Translations under genes and position numbers: made by a program
In this document: in pieces, positions 46,612-55,689 of the stretch
How positions within the stretch are numbered: position 1 is the first letter of the stretch
Layout of the letters: the number at the start of each line of letters is the position of its first letter
From: Streptomyces griseoaurantiacus
GTDB taxonomy: Bacteria; Actinomycetota; Actinomycetes; Streptomycetales; Streptomycetaceae
DNA length: 64,000 bases
Reading direction: 5' to 3'
Assembly (NCBI GenBank): GCA_014656015.1
Contig: BNBP01000015.1
Coordinates: forward strand, 49,364-113,363
The notes under the pieces: model-generated
What the model saw: the letters and a program-made list of their open reading frames with translations, nothing else
Told to the model about the DNA's origin: nothing
Database searches by the model: none

Positions 46612-49206
46612 ATGGCAACGACCACACCAGCCGGTGTGCGGGCCCACGCCAAGCACGGGGGGAGTTCCCCGGACGGCGTCCAGATGACGCACCGGCAGAT
46701 CATGGAGGCGCTCTCCGGGCTGCTGCTCGGCATGTTCGTGGCGATCCTGTCGTCCACGATCGTGACCAACGCGCTCCCCGAGATCGTCGGCGACCTGGGA
46801 GGCGGTCAGTCGGCCTACACCTGGGTCGTCACCGCCTCGCTGCTGGCCATGACGGCGACCACGCCCCTGTGGGGCAAGCTCGCCGACCTCTACAGCAAGA
46901 AGGCGCTCGTCCAGATCGCCCTCGTCATCTACGTGCTTGCCTCGGCCGCCGCCGGTCTCTCGCAGAACCCCGGCATGCTGATCGTCTGCCGCGTGGTGCA
47001 GGGCATAGGCGTCGGCGGTCTGTCGGCCCTCGCCCAGATCGTCATGGCCGCGATGATCTCCCCCCGGGAGCGTGGCCGCTACTCCGGCTACCTCGGCGCG
47101 ACCTTCGCCGTGGCCACCGTCGGCGGCCCGCTGCTCGGCGGTGTCATCACCGACACCTCCTGGCTCGGTTGGCGCTGGTGCTTCTACGTCGGTGTGCCCT
47201 TCGCGGTCATCGCGCTGATCGTGCTGCAGAAGACCCTGCACCTGCCCACCGTGAAGAGGGACGTCAAGGTCGACTGGGCCGGCGCGACCTTCATCGCAGC
47301 CGCCGTCTCGCTGCTGCTCATCTGGGTCACCTTCGCCGGTGACAAGTACGACTGGGTGTCCTGGCAGACCTACACGATGATCGCCGGCGCGGTCGTGCTC
47401 GGCGCGATCTTCGTGCTGGTCGAGGCCAAGGCCGCCGAGCCGATCATCCCGCTGCGGCTGTTCCGCAACCGCACCATCACGCTCGCGTCCCTCGCCTCGC
47501 TCTTCGTGGGTGTCGCGATGTTCACCGGCACCGTCTTCTTCAGCCAGTTCTTCCAGCTGGCCCGCGACAAGTCGCCGACCATGTCGGGCGTCATGACGAT
47601 CCCGATGATCGGCGGGCTGTTCATCTCCTCCACCGTCTCCGGGCAGTTCATCACCCGCACCGGGCGCTGGAAGGGGTGGCTGGTCAGCGGTGGCGTGCTG
47701 GTGACGGCGGGTCTCGGCCTGCTCGGCACCATCCGGTACGACACGGACTACTGGAAGATGGCCATTTTCATGGCCCTGCTGGGTCTCGGCATCGGCATGA
47801 TGATGCAGAACCTGGTGCTGTGCACGCAGAACCAGGTCGACCCGAGCGACCTCGGCTCGGCCAGCTCCACGGTCACCTTCTTCCGCTCCCTCGGTGGCGC
47901 GATCGGTGTCTCCGCGCTCGGCGCGGTCATGGCCCACCGGATCACCGGCTACGTCATGGACGGCCTGGCCGGCCTCGACCCGAAGTACGCGGCCGCCGCC
48001 TCGGGCTCCGGCACCGGCACCATCCCCGACATGGACAAGCTGCCGGCCCCGCTGCGCACGGTCATGGAGAGCGCCTACGGCCACGGCATCGCCGACATCT
48101 TCCTGATCGCCGGGGCGGTCGCCGCCGTCGCCTTCCTGATCACGCTCTTCATCAAGGAGGTCCCGCTGCGGACCAAGGGCGGTCTGGCGCAGGCCGCCGA
48201 CACCGAGAACCCGGTGGTGGACCCCGCCGCGGCCCCGGTCGTCGCGGAGGCGCAGGAGAACGCCGCCCTGGGCAACGCGCTCGAGTCCGTCCCCGCCGGT
48301 GACGCCGAGGGCGGGCAGCGGGTGCCGAGCTGGGCCGCCGCGCCCGCCGGCGACGGCCCCGAGGGCACCCAGCGGCTCGCCGCCGTCGCCACCGCCGCCT
48401 CCCCCGAGGGGTCGCCCGTGGGCAACGGTTCCGGTCCCCTCCCCGGCGGGATCACGGTGAGCGGCCACGTCCGCGGCACCGAGAACGCGCCCGTCCCGCA
48501 GGCCGCCGTCACGCTGATCTCGCTCGGCGGCCGGCAGCTCGGCCGCTCGGTCGCGGGCGCCGACGGTGCCTACGCCGTGGACGCCCCCGGCGCCGGCTCG
48601 TACGTGCTGATCGCCGCCGCCGACGGGTTCCAGCCGCAGGCCTCCACCGTCGTGGTGGGCGAGGAGCCGGTTGCGTACGACATCCTGCTCAGCGGCACCA
48701 GCGGGCTGAGCGGCGTGGTCCGCGCGGCCGGCGGGACGCTGCCGGTCAAGGACGCGATGGTCATCGTGACCGACGTGCGCGGCGATCTGCTGGCCACCGG
48801 GTCCACCGGTGAGCAGGGCGACTTCGCCTTCACCGAGCTGGTGCCTGGCGCGGTGACCGTCGCGGTCAACGCCGCCGGGTTCCGGCCGCGGGCCCTGCCC
48901 GTCGAGGTGGGCGGCACCGGGGTCACCCGGATCGAGGTCGAGCTGGAGGCCGGTGCGCAGCTCCGGGGTGTCGTACGGGCCCCGCACGGGCCGCTCGCGG
49001 ACGCCCGCGTGACGCTGGTGGACGCCGCGGGCAACGTGGTCGGCACGGCCACCACCGGGACGGACGGGGCGTACGCCTTCGCCGACCTGGACGGCGGCGA
49101 GTACACCGTCATCGCGACGGGTTACCCGCCGGTGGCCACCTCGCTGACGGTCGCCGGCCCCGGGGTCGACGGCCACGACATCGAACTGGCCCACCCGGGC
49201 GAGTAG
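46612..49206 (+). CDS. DHA2-type MFS exporter fused to three carboxypeptidase-regulatory-like domains
   Basis: This is an unusually long MFS protein of 864 residues. Residues 1-520 form a 14-helix drug:H+ antiporter (DHA2): AILSSTIVTNALPEIVGDL, LWGKLADLYSKKALVQIAL, RVVQGIGVGGLSALAQIVM, and GVITDTSWLGWRWCFYVGVP. An acidic, Ala/Pro-rich linker (520-612) follows. Then come three beta-sandwich repeats beginning near 613 (ITVSGHVRGTENAPVPQAAV), 697 (GLSGVVRAAGGTLPVKDAMV) and 783 (LRGVVRAPHGPLADARVTLV). Each ends in a Gly-x-Tyr/Phe-rich strand (DGAYAVDAP, QGDFAFTEL, DGAYAFADL), as in carboxypeptidase-regulatory domains. The side of the membrane they occupy depends on helix count. It is regulated by the adjacent MarR protein (inference). 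Confidence 0.9.
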   Translation: MATTTPAGVRAHAKHGGSSPDGVQMTHRQIMEALSGLLLGMFVAILSSTIVTNALPEIVGDLGGGQSAYTWVVTASLLAMTATTPLWGKLADLYSKKALVQIALVIYVLASAAAGLSQNPGMLIVCRVVQGIGVGGLSALAQIVMAAMISPRERGRYSGYLGATFAVATVGGPLLGGVITDTSWLGWRWCFYVGVPFAVIALIVLQKTLHLPTVKRDVKVDWAGATFIAAAVSLLLIWVTFAGDKYDWVSWQTYTMIAGAVVLGAIFVLVEAKAAEPIIPLRLFRNRTITLASLASLFVGVAMFTGTVFFSQFFQLARDKSPTMSGVMTIPMIGGLFISSTVSGQFITRTGRWKGWLVSGGVLVTAGLGLLGTIRYDTDYWKMAIFMALLGLGIGMMMQNLVLCTQNQVDPSDLGSASSTVTFFRSLGGAIGVSALGAVMAHRITGYVMDGLAGLDPKYAAAASGSGTGTIPDMDKLPAPLRTVMESAYGHGIADIFLIAGAVAAVAFLITLFIKEVPLRTKGGLAQAADTENPVVDPAAAPVVAEAQENAALGNALESVPAGDAEGGQRVPSWAAAPAGDGPEGTQRLAAVATAASPEGSPVGNGSGPLPGGITVSGHVRGTENAPVPQAAVTLISLGGRQLGRSVAGADGAYAVDAPGAGSYVLIAAADGFQPQASTVVVGEEPVAYDILLSGTSGLSGVVRAAGGTLPVKDAMVIVTDVRGDLLATGSTGEQGDFAFTELVPGAVTVAVNAAGFRPRALPVEVGGTGVTRIEVELEAGAQLRGVVRAPHGPLADARVTLVDAAGNVVGTATTGTDGAYAFADLDGGEYTVIATGYPPVATSLTVAGPGVDGHDIELAHPGE

Positions 49207-49365
49207 CCGGTGCTCCGGTCCGCCGGGGGCGCGCTCCGACATGGTGGTGCGCCCCCGCGGGCCGGTTTTTTCGGCCGTCGCGCAGACATTCGACTCACCG
49301 GCGGCCTTTGGCCGCATTTCGCGAGCCCACCGCATCATTCGATTCACCGAGAGGGAGAGCGCCCG

Positions 49366-50187
49366 ATGGGACTGACCGCACGGATCCGTACGCGGGACGG
49401 ATGGGCCGTGTCGCACGCGGTCGTCACCGTGACCGACATGACCGGCACACAGGTGGTGCGGGCCGCGGCCGACGCGGAGGGCACCGTCCGGGACACCACC
49501 GCGCTCGCGCCGGGCGCCTACACCGTCATCGTCACCGCGGTCGGCTACGCGCCCACCGCGTCCAGCGCGCTGGTCACCGCGAGCGGGCGGGCCGAGCTGG
49601 GCACCGTCACGCTGTCCCGCCAGGGCGGCACGGAACTGCCCCCGCCGGGCCCCTGGACCATCGATCCCGCGCACTCCTCGGTCGGCGCGATCGCCCAGCA
49701 CCTGGGGATCTCCAGCGTGCGGGGGCGGTTCACGGAGTTCGCCGGGCGCATCGAGATCGCACCGGACGAGATCGAGAAGTCACGCGTGGAGGCGGTCATC
49801 CGCGCGGCCTCCATCGACACCGGCAACGGCATGCGCGACGGGCACCTGCGCTCGCCGGACTTCCTGGACGCCGAGGCGTACCCGGAGATCACCTACGTCT
49901 CGACGGGTGTGACCCCGGCCGGCTCCGACCGGTGGACCGTGCACGGGGAGCTGTCCCTGCACGGCGTCGTCCGTCCGGTCGACCTGGACCTCGCCTACCT
50001 CGGCACCGGGGCCGACCCGTGGGGCGGCACCCGGGCGGCGTTCCGCGCGACCACGGAACTGCGCCGGGAGGACTTCGCCATGAACTACAACCAGGTGGTC
50101 CAGGCGGGCATCGCCGCGGTCGGGACCACTCTGCGCGTGGAGCTCGACGTGCAGGCGGTGCAGGGCGAGACGCTGCCGGAGGCGTGA
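49366..50187 (+). CDS. YceI-family protein with N-terminal carboxypeptidase-regulatory-like domain
   Basis: This 273-residue protein has two parts. Residues 1-82 are a beta-sandwich like those at the end of the preceding exporter (LTARIRTRDGWAVSHAVVTV, PGAYTVIVTAVGYAPTASSA). Residues 92-273 form a YceI domain, a lipocalin-like barrel that binds polyisoprenoid or other lipids: WTIDPAHSSVGAIAQHLGIS, GRFTEFAGRIEI, MRDGHLRSPDFLDAEAYPEI, then LSLHGVVRPVDLDL. No signal peptide is visible, so it appears cytosolic. The start ATG has GAGGGAGAG upstream. It lies 159 bases after the exporter on the same strand. Confidence 0.9.
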   Translation: MGLTARIRTRDGWAVSHAVVTVTDMTGTQVVRAAADAEGTVRDTTALAPGAYTVIVTAVGYAPTASSALVTASGRAELGTVTLSRQGGTELPPPGPWTIDPAHSSVGAIAQHLGISSVRGRFTEFAGRIEIAPDEIEKSRVEAVIRAASIDTGNGMRDGHLRSPDFLDAEAYPEITYVSTGVTPAGSDRWTVHGELSLHGVVRPVDLDLAYLGTGADPWGGTRAAFRATTELRREDFAMNYNQVVQAGIAAVGTTLRVELDVQAVQGETLPEA

Positions 50188-50383
50188 GCGGGGCGCCCGG
50201 GTACGGCGCACGCCCCCGGGGGCGGACGACGGACGGCGGAGGGCGGCGGCCGATGAGTGCGCGCGGCGGACGGCGGAGGGCGAGTGCCCGCGACGGGACG
50301 GCGGCCGGCGAGTGCCCGCGCCCGCCGTCCCGGCGCCGCCCGCGTCCGCCGCTTCACCCCGGCGCCGCCCGTGTCCGCGGCCC

Positions 50384-51109
50384 TCACTCCGGTGAGCGCG
50401 CGTCCACGATCCGCTGCGCGAGCTCCCGCAGCTTCACGTTCTCCTGCTGCGAGGCCCGCACCAGGCTGTCGAAGGCCGAGGCGGCGTCGATGTCGAGCCG
50501 CTCCATCAGGATTCCCGTGGCCTGGCCGATCAGGTCGCGGGTCCGCATCGCCTCGGTGAGCTGCTCCCGCACGGTCACCGCGTCCAGCGCCATCCCGACG
50601 TGCGCGGTGAACAGCCGCGCCACCCGCGTGGCCGTCTCGTCGAACGCTCCCGGCTTGCGCGCGTAGGCCGTCAGCACCGTCATCCGGCGCCGCTCGGCCC
50701 GCAGCCGCAGCGAGAGCACCGAGCGCAGCCCGAGCCCCGAGAGCACGTCCGCGTCGCCGGAGCTCTCCGTATCACGGATGACCACGACCGGCTCGGTCCA
50801 CAGGTCCTGCCAGTACGCGCCCTCCTCGTGCGCCGCGCTCAGCGCGCCCGCCGTGCGGACGACCTCGTCCGTCCACGCCACGGTCCGCCCGCGCGCCTTC
50901 CGCTCGATCACGGAGACACCGGCGTACTCGGCCCCGGGCAGCAGATGCACGGCGAGCCGCACGGCCGCGTGCAGGGTGCTGTGCGGGCTTGCTGTCTCGT
51001 GCAACTGCCGTGAGGCGACCGTCATGGCCTCGGCGAGTTCGAACGCCGGGGCGGACGCGGGCTCGAAGCCAGGCAATCCAGGCAAATCAGAAAAGTCGGA
51101 CGCGACCAC
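50384..51109 (-). CDS. GAF-ANTAR transcription antitermination regulator
   Basis: This 241-residue protein has an N-terminal GAF domain (LHAAVRLAVHLLPGAEYAGV, RSVLSLRLRAERRRMTVLTA) and a C-terminal ANTAR domain (LTEAMRTRDLIGQATGILME, then AFDSLVRASQQENVKLRELA). ANTAR domains bind paired hairpins in mRNA leaders and allow read-through; the GAF domain senses an unknown ligand. GTG at 51109 has AGAGG six bases upstream, and GTG 51112 is also possible. It is divergent from the STAS gene. Confidence 0.88.
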   Translation of the reverse strand: MVASDFSDLPGLPGFEPASAPAFELAEAMTVASRQLHETASPHSTLHAAVRLAVHLLPGAEYAGVSVIERKARGRTVAWTDEVVRTAGALSAAHEEGAYWQDLWTEPVVVIRDTESSGDADVLSGLGLRSVLSLRLRAERRRMTVLTAYARKPGAFDETATRVARLFTAHVGMALDAVTVREQLTEAMRTRDLIGQATGILMERLDIDAASAFDSLVRASQQENVKLRELAQRIVDARSPE

Positions 51110-51348
51110 CACGAACCTCTCGGCATGACACGGCCCGACGGCCGTGCCCAGGAGAGCTCCGCAGCACATTCCCGACTGCGAGCACAGGACGTACAGCACT
51201 TTATCTGCTTCGATGCGCTGTTCGGGACGCGCGGTGCCACTCTGCGGAAGAGACCTTCCACCATCCGACCGGGCGTGGTGGAATGGCCGGACGGGTCAGG
51301 AAGCGGCCTGGAACGGAAACCCTGACGCCGGTTTGGCAGGTGAGTACC

Positions 51349-51759
51349 GTGACCGCTCCTCCCCTTCCCCACGATCCGCGCCCGGAGGACCTCCCCGGCT
51401 GCACCCTCCTCACCCTTCCGCGCGACCTCGACCTGGGAAACTGCGCCGACCTGCTGGCCGCGGTGACCCGCGTGGTGGCGGAGCGGGCGGGACTGCTGCA
51501 CATCCTGGTCCTCGACCTCAGCGGCACCGCCTTCATGGACTCCCGGGGCGTGCGGCTCATCGACGACGTGCGCGCCCTGCTCGCCCCCGGCACCGAACTG
51601 CGGCTGGTCGCCGTCCCGGACAGCCTGGTGCTGCGCATGCTGACCCTCACGGGGCTGCGACGAGACGTCCCCGTCTACGACGACCTCGCCGAAGCCGTCA
51701 CCGGCACCTGCGCCCTCCTGGGGGAACGTGCGCCCGGCCAGGACCCGGACGCGACCTAG
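51349..51759 (+). CDS. STAS-domain anti-sigma factor antagonist
   Basis: This 136-residue protein of the SpoIIAA/RsbV type has GCTLLTLPRDLDLGNCADLLAA, then HILVLDLSGTAFMDSRGVRLIDDV, where the Ser in MDSRG is the residue normally phosphorylated by an anti-sigma kinase, and VYDDLAEAVTGTCALLGE. It could control one of the SigB-type factors such as those at 43.4-45.5 kb, but no kinase gene is adjacent. The start is uncertain: GTG 51349, GTG 51340 or ATG 51283. The next gene begins ten bases after its stop. Confidence 0.85.
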   Translation: MTAPPLPHDPRPEDLPGCTLLTLPRDLDLGNCADLLAAVTRVVAERAGLLHILVLDLSGTAFMDSRGVRLIDDVRALLAPGTELRLVAVPDSLVLRMLTLTGLRRDVPVYDDLAEAVTGTCALLGERAPGQDPDAT

Positions 51760-51768
51760 GCTGACCCC

Positions 51769-52245
51769 ATGGCACCCAACATCGCGACGAACACCACCGT
51801 GTCCCTCGAGGAGCTGCTGGACTTCGTCCGCCCCCGGCACCGGGCGATCCTGCTCACCCGGCGGTCCGACGGCGGCCCCCAGGGCTCCCCGCTGACCTGC
51901 GGGGTCGACGATTCCGGGCGGATCGTCATGTCCACCTACCCCGAGCGCGCCAAGACGCGGAACGCCCGCCGGGACGAACGGGTCAGCGTGCTCGTGCTCA
52001 GCGACGAGTGGAACGGTCCGTGGGTCCAGGTCGACGGCACGGCCGAGGTGATCGACAGCCCCGACTCCGTCGAACCTCTCGTGGAGTACTACCGCAACAT
52101 CGCCGGCGAGCACCCCGACTGGGACGAGTACCGCGCGGCCATGGTCAAGCAGGGCAAGTCCCTCATCCGGGTGCGCCCGGTCCGATGGGGTCCGGTCGCC
52201 ACGGGCGGCTTCCCGGCCCGCCTGGTGGGGGACGACCGGGGCTGA
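51769..52245 (+). CDS. PPOX-class F420-dependent oxidoreductase
   Basis: This 158-residue split-barrel flavin/deazaflavin protein of the Rv1155 type has FVRPRHRAILLTRRSDGGPQ, STYPERAKTRNARRDERVSV for F420 binding, WNGPWVQVDGTAEVID, and KSLIRVRPVRWGPVA. Members reduce or bind F420 and act on diverse substrates; none can be predicted here. It is ten bases downstream of the STAS gene, so the two may be cotranscribed. Confidence 0.9.
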   Translation: MAPNIATNTTVSLEELLDFVRPRHRAILLTRRSDGGPQGSPLTCGVDDSGRIVMSTYPERAKTRNARRDERVSVLVLSDEWNGPWVQVDGTAEVIDSPDSVEPLVEYYRNIAGEHPDWDEYRAAMVKQGKSLIRVRPVRWGPVATGGFPARLVGDDRG

Positions 52246-52262
52246 GCCCCACCGCGCCGGAG

Positions 52263-53222
<960 letters not shown>

Positions 53223-53427
53223 GGCGCACCATCCTCGCAACTTCGGGACCGGCCGCGCTGCGGGCGACCGCTGTCTCCGAATCTTCCCGCTCGGCCCGCC
53301 GCCGCAACACGGGCGTGCGGCTCCGGCCACGGGAGCGGGGGCGGGCACCGTCCGCCCCGGCCGGGCCCGCGTCGTCGCGGTTACGAGGTGGTGCGCGGCC
53401 GTCGCGGCCTCCCGCGCGGTCGCCCGG

Positions 53428-54168
53428 TCACGCCACGGCGGGCTTGATCAGATAGCCGGCTCCGCGCCGGGTGTGGATCATCGGCTCGCGCCCCGCGTCT
53501 ATCTTGCGCCGCAGGTAGGAGATGTACAGCTCGACCACATTGGCCTGGCCGCCGAAGTCGTAGGACCACACCCGGTCCAGGATCTGCGCCTTGCTGAGCA
53601 CCCGCCGGGGATTGCGCATGAGGAAGCGCAGCAGTTCGAACTCGGTGGCGGTGAGGTGGATGTCGGTCCCGCCCCGGGACACCTCGTGGCTGTCCTCGTC
53701 GAGGGTGAGGTCCCCGACGACCAGCACGGCGTCCGAACGGCGGTCGGCGGCGCCCGAGCGGCGGATCAGCCCGCGCAGCCGCGCCACGACGTCCTCGACG
53801 CCGAACGGCTTGGTGACGTAGTCGTCCCCGCCGGCGGTGAGACCGGCGATGCGGTCCTCGGCCGCGTCCTTCGCGGTGAGGAAGAGGACGGGGACGTCGG
53901 GCAGCTCCCGGCGGAGCCGCCCGAGCGCGCTGAGGCCGTCCATGTCCGGCAGCATCAGGTCCAGGACGACGGCGTCGGGACGGAACTCGCGGGCGGCCCG
54001 TACCGCGCCCTGCCCGTCCCCCGCGCTGCGGATCCGCCAGCCCTCGTAGCGCAGGGCCATGGACAGCAGTTCGGTGATCGACAGTTCGTCGTCGACCACC
54101 AGCACGCGGACGGGGCTCCCGTCCGGCCTCAGCAGTTCGGTGCGCCCCTGGGGCGAGGTCGTGGTCAT
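53428..54168 (-). CDS. OmpR/PhoB-family response regulator without an adjacent kinase
   Basis: This 246-residue regulator has a receiver with the acid pair in VLVVDDELSI, the phospho-acceptor Asp in VVLDLMLPDMDG, and Lys in YVTKPFGVEDVVARL. The winged-helix output domain follows: DLTLDEDSHEVSRGGTDIHL, then LTATEFELLRFLMRNPRRVL, and VVELYISYLRRKID, then THRRGAGYLIKP-type end. The start may be ATG 54168 or GTG 54177. OmpR-type regulators usually sit beside a HisKA kinase. The neighbours here are a TetR gene and a phosphotransferase gene, so it is an orphan in this window. Confidence 0.9.
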   Translation of the reverse strand: MTTTSPQGRTELLRPDGSPVRVLVVDDELSITELLSMALRYEGWRIRSAGDGQGAVRAAREFRPDAVVLDLMLPDMDGLSALGRLRRELPDVPVLFLTAKDAAEDRIAGLTAGGDDYVTKPFGVEDVVARLRGLIRRSGAADRRSDAVLVVGDLTLDEDSHEVSRGGTDIHLTATEFELLRFLMRNPRRVLSKAQILDRVWSYDFGGQANVVELYISYLRRKIDAGREPMIHTRRGAGYLIKPAVA

Positions 54169-54317
54169 GGTCCACACGCTGCCGGGCGCCTCTGAGAGCA
54201 CGCTTGCGGGAAGGTGTGATTTTCCTGAGAAACGCACAGGAATCTCTCAGGGAAGACCCTCAGGCCTCAGCCCTTTGGGGCCTCGGGGCTCCAGGGCCGG
54301 TCCCTCGGGGCAGGGCC

Positions 54318-55076
54318 TCAGGTCGCGTCCCACAGCCGCCGGTAGAAGTCCGTCCTGACCGGGTCGGGGGCGATGCCGTACGCGTCGAGGAGCGTCCGCT
54401 CCCAGCCGGGGCCGTAGTTCCAGTCGATGTTGCGGGTCACGACCGCGAGGTCGGCCCAGCGGTCCGCGACCCCGAGTGCGCCCATGTCGACATGCGCGGC
54501 CCACGAACCGTCCTCGTGCAGCAGGGTGTTGGGGGCGCAGGGGTCACCGTGGCAGACGACGAGCAGGTCGGCCGGGGGCGGGTCCGGCAGGTCCGCGGGC
54601 ACCACGATGCCCGCGCGCCGGGCCACTTCGAGGCGGTGCGCGACGGACCAGGTGAACGGGCACTCCGCCACGGGCAGCCGGTCGTGCAGCGCCCGCAGCC
54701 CGGTGCCGAGCGCGCGCACGGCCGTCGCGGGATCCGCCTTCCAGCGGGGGGCGACGGCGCTCTCGGCGGGCAGCGCGCGGGTGGCCAGCCAGCTCCCGTC
54801 GGCATCGGAGCCGTACTCCCGCACCTCGGGCACGGGGGTGTAGGGCGCGGCCCAGCGCAGCCGCTCCGCCTCGGCGGCGAGGGGGAGGGCGCTGCCGGAC
54901 GGGGCCCACTTCACGAACAGCGGGTCCTCGCCGCCCGGCCGCCCGTCACCGTCCAACCGGAAGGTCAGCCCGCCCAGTTCGTTCCGCCACACGGGGACCG
55001 GGCGTCGCCCGCGGGCGAGCGCGGCGACCGACGGGGGCACGGGAACCGGTGAGGTCGGCGGGCCGGAGAGCTTCAT
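54318..55076 (-). CDS. Aminoglycoside 3'-phosphotransferase-like (APH family) kinase
   Basis: This 252-residue protein kinase-like enzyme has the nucleotide-binding strand VWRNELGGLTFRLD and LFVKWAP (Lys). The Brenner motif is VVCHGDPCAPNTLLHED (catalytic Asp, Asn) and the metal loop HVDMGALGVADRWADLAV. The length and C-terminus (ERTLLDAYGIAPDPVRTDFY) match APH(3')-type enzymes. Many chromosomal homologues in Streptomyces have no known substrate, so resistance cannot be assumed. ATG 55076 has only a weak upstream GGGTGAG. Confidence 0.85.
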   Translation of the reverse strand: MKLSGPPTSPVPVPPSVAALARGRRPVPVWRNELGGLTFRLDGDGRPGGEDPLFVKWAPSGSALPLAAEAERLRWAAPYTPVPEVREYGSDADGSWLATRALPAESAVAPRWKADPATAVRALGTGLRALHDRLPVAECPFTWSVAHRLEVARRAGIVVPADLPDPPPADLLVVCHGDPCAPNTLLHEDGSWAAHVDMGALGVADRWADLAVVTRNIDWNYGPGWERTLLDAYGIAPDPVRTDFYRRLWDAT

Positions 55077-55365
55077 GACCGCATGCTCACCCGCCCGACG
55101 GTCCCCGCGCGACCCTTTTTTCCGCCGCGACCTTCCCGCACATCGCATCAGTCGCATCAGTCGCATCAACGGAAATCGCATGAAACGAAAGGCGCCCCCC
55201 TCACTCTTCCGGGCCACACCACCTCAGAGGGGAGAAGGTCAACTACCCCGATGTACCGGCACGTTCACATATTGACGGCGCTCGCGGAAATGACCTCTGG
55301 ATTAAATACTTATCGAGGAAATCCTTCACCCGTTCGCCGCGCATCCGCCACAGAAAGGTGGCGTT
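55077..55365. other. Promoter region, AT-richer
   Basis: Divergent promoters for the kinase gene and the small-protein operon must lie here. A 9-base unit CGCATCAGT/AAC is repeated three times (55144-55170). ATTGACGGC (55271) and ATTAAATACTTATC (55301) are AT-rich words that may belong to the plus-strand promoter, but their spacing does not fit a simple -35/-10 pair. Confidence 0.4.
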
Positions 55366-55689
55366 ATGCGAGGCATGAATAGGGCAATCAAAGGAAGGTC
55401 CCTCGGCCTGTTCGTGCCCTGTGAGGGCCGGGAGGGCACGGCCTTGGCACGTTCGGTGGCCATGGGCCCGTACACCTACACCCCCGCCCCACCGCACGCC
55501 CCGACCAGCGCCACCGGCACCCTCACCAGGGGCGGACTGCCCGTCGCCCTGCGGGTGACCGAACCCCTGCTGCGGAGCTTCCTGGACACGATGGGCCGGC
55601 TGGAGGCCGATCTCGAACCGCGCTGGATCGGCGCGGGAACGCGGTCCGCGTTTCCCCGGGCGCACCGGGCCCCGCGGACCCTGTCATGA
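55366..55689 (+). CDS. Small protein coupled to the DUF2637 gene
   Basis: This 107-residue protein starts MRGMNRAIKGRSLGLFVPCE. Its middle is Pro/Thr-rich (YTYTPAPPHAPTSATGT), followed by GGLPVALRVTEPLLRSFLDTM and EADLEPRWIGAGTRSAF. It shows no membrane helix and no recognised motif. Its stop overlaps the next start by four bases (ATGA), so both proteins are made together. I do not recognise the family. Confidence 0.7.
   Translation: MRGMNRAIKGRSLGLFVPCEGREGTALARSVAMGPYTYTPAPPHAPTSATGTLTRGGLPVALRVTEPLLRSFLDTMGRLEADLEPRWIGAGTRSAFPRAHRAPRTLS

Noticed and set aside
46066..49701. Minus-strand frame of about 1200 codons opposite the MarR/MFS genes
   Set aside because: It spans three real genes and their promoters and has no ribosome site or domain. 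It is caused by the GC bias.
54318..55076. Proven aminoglycoside resistance gene
   Set aside because: The catalytic motifs of the APH family are present, but many Streptomyces homologues do not confer resistance, and no resistance cluster or biosynthetic gene is nearby.
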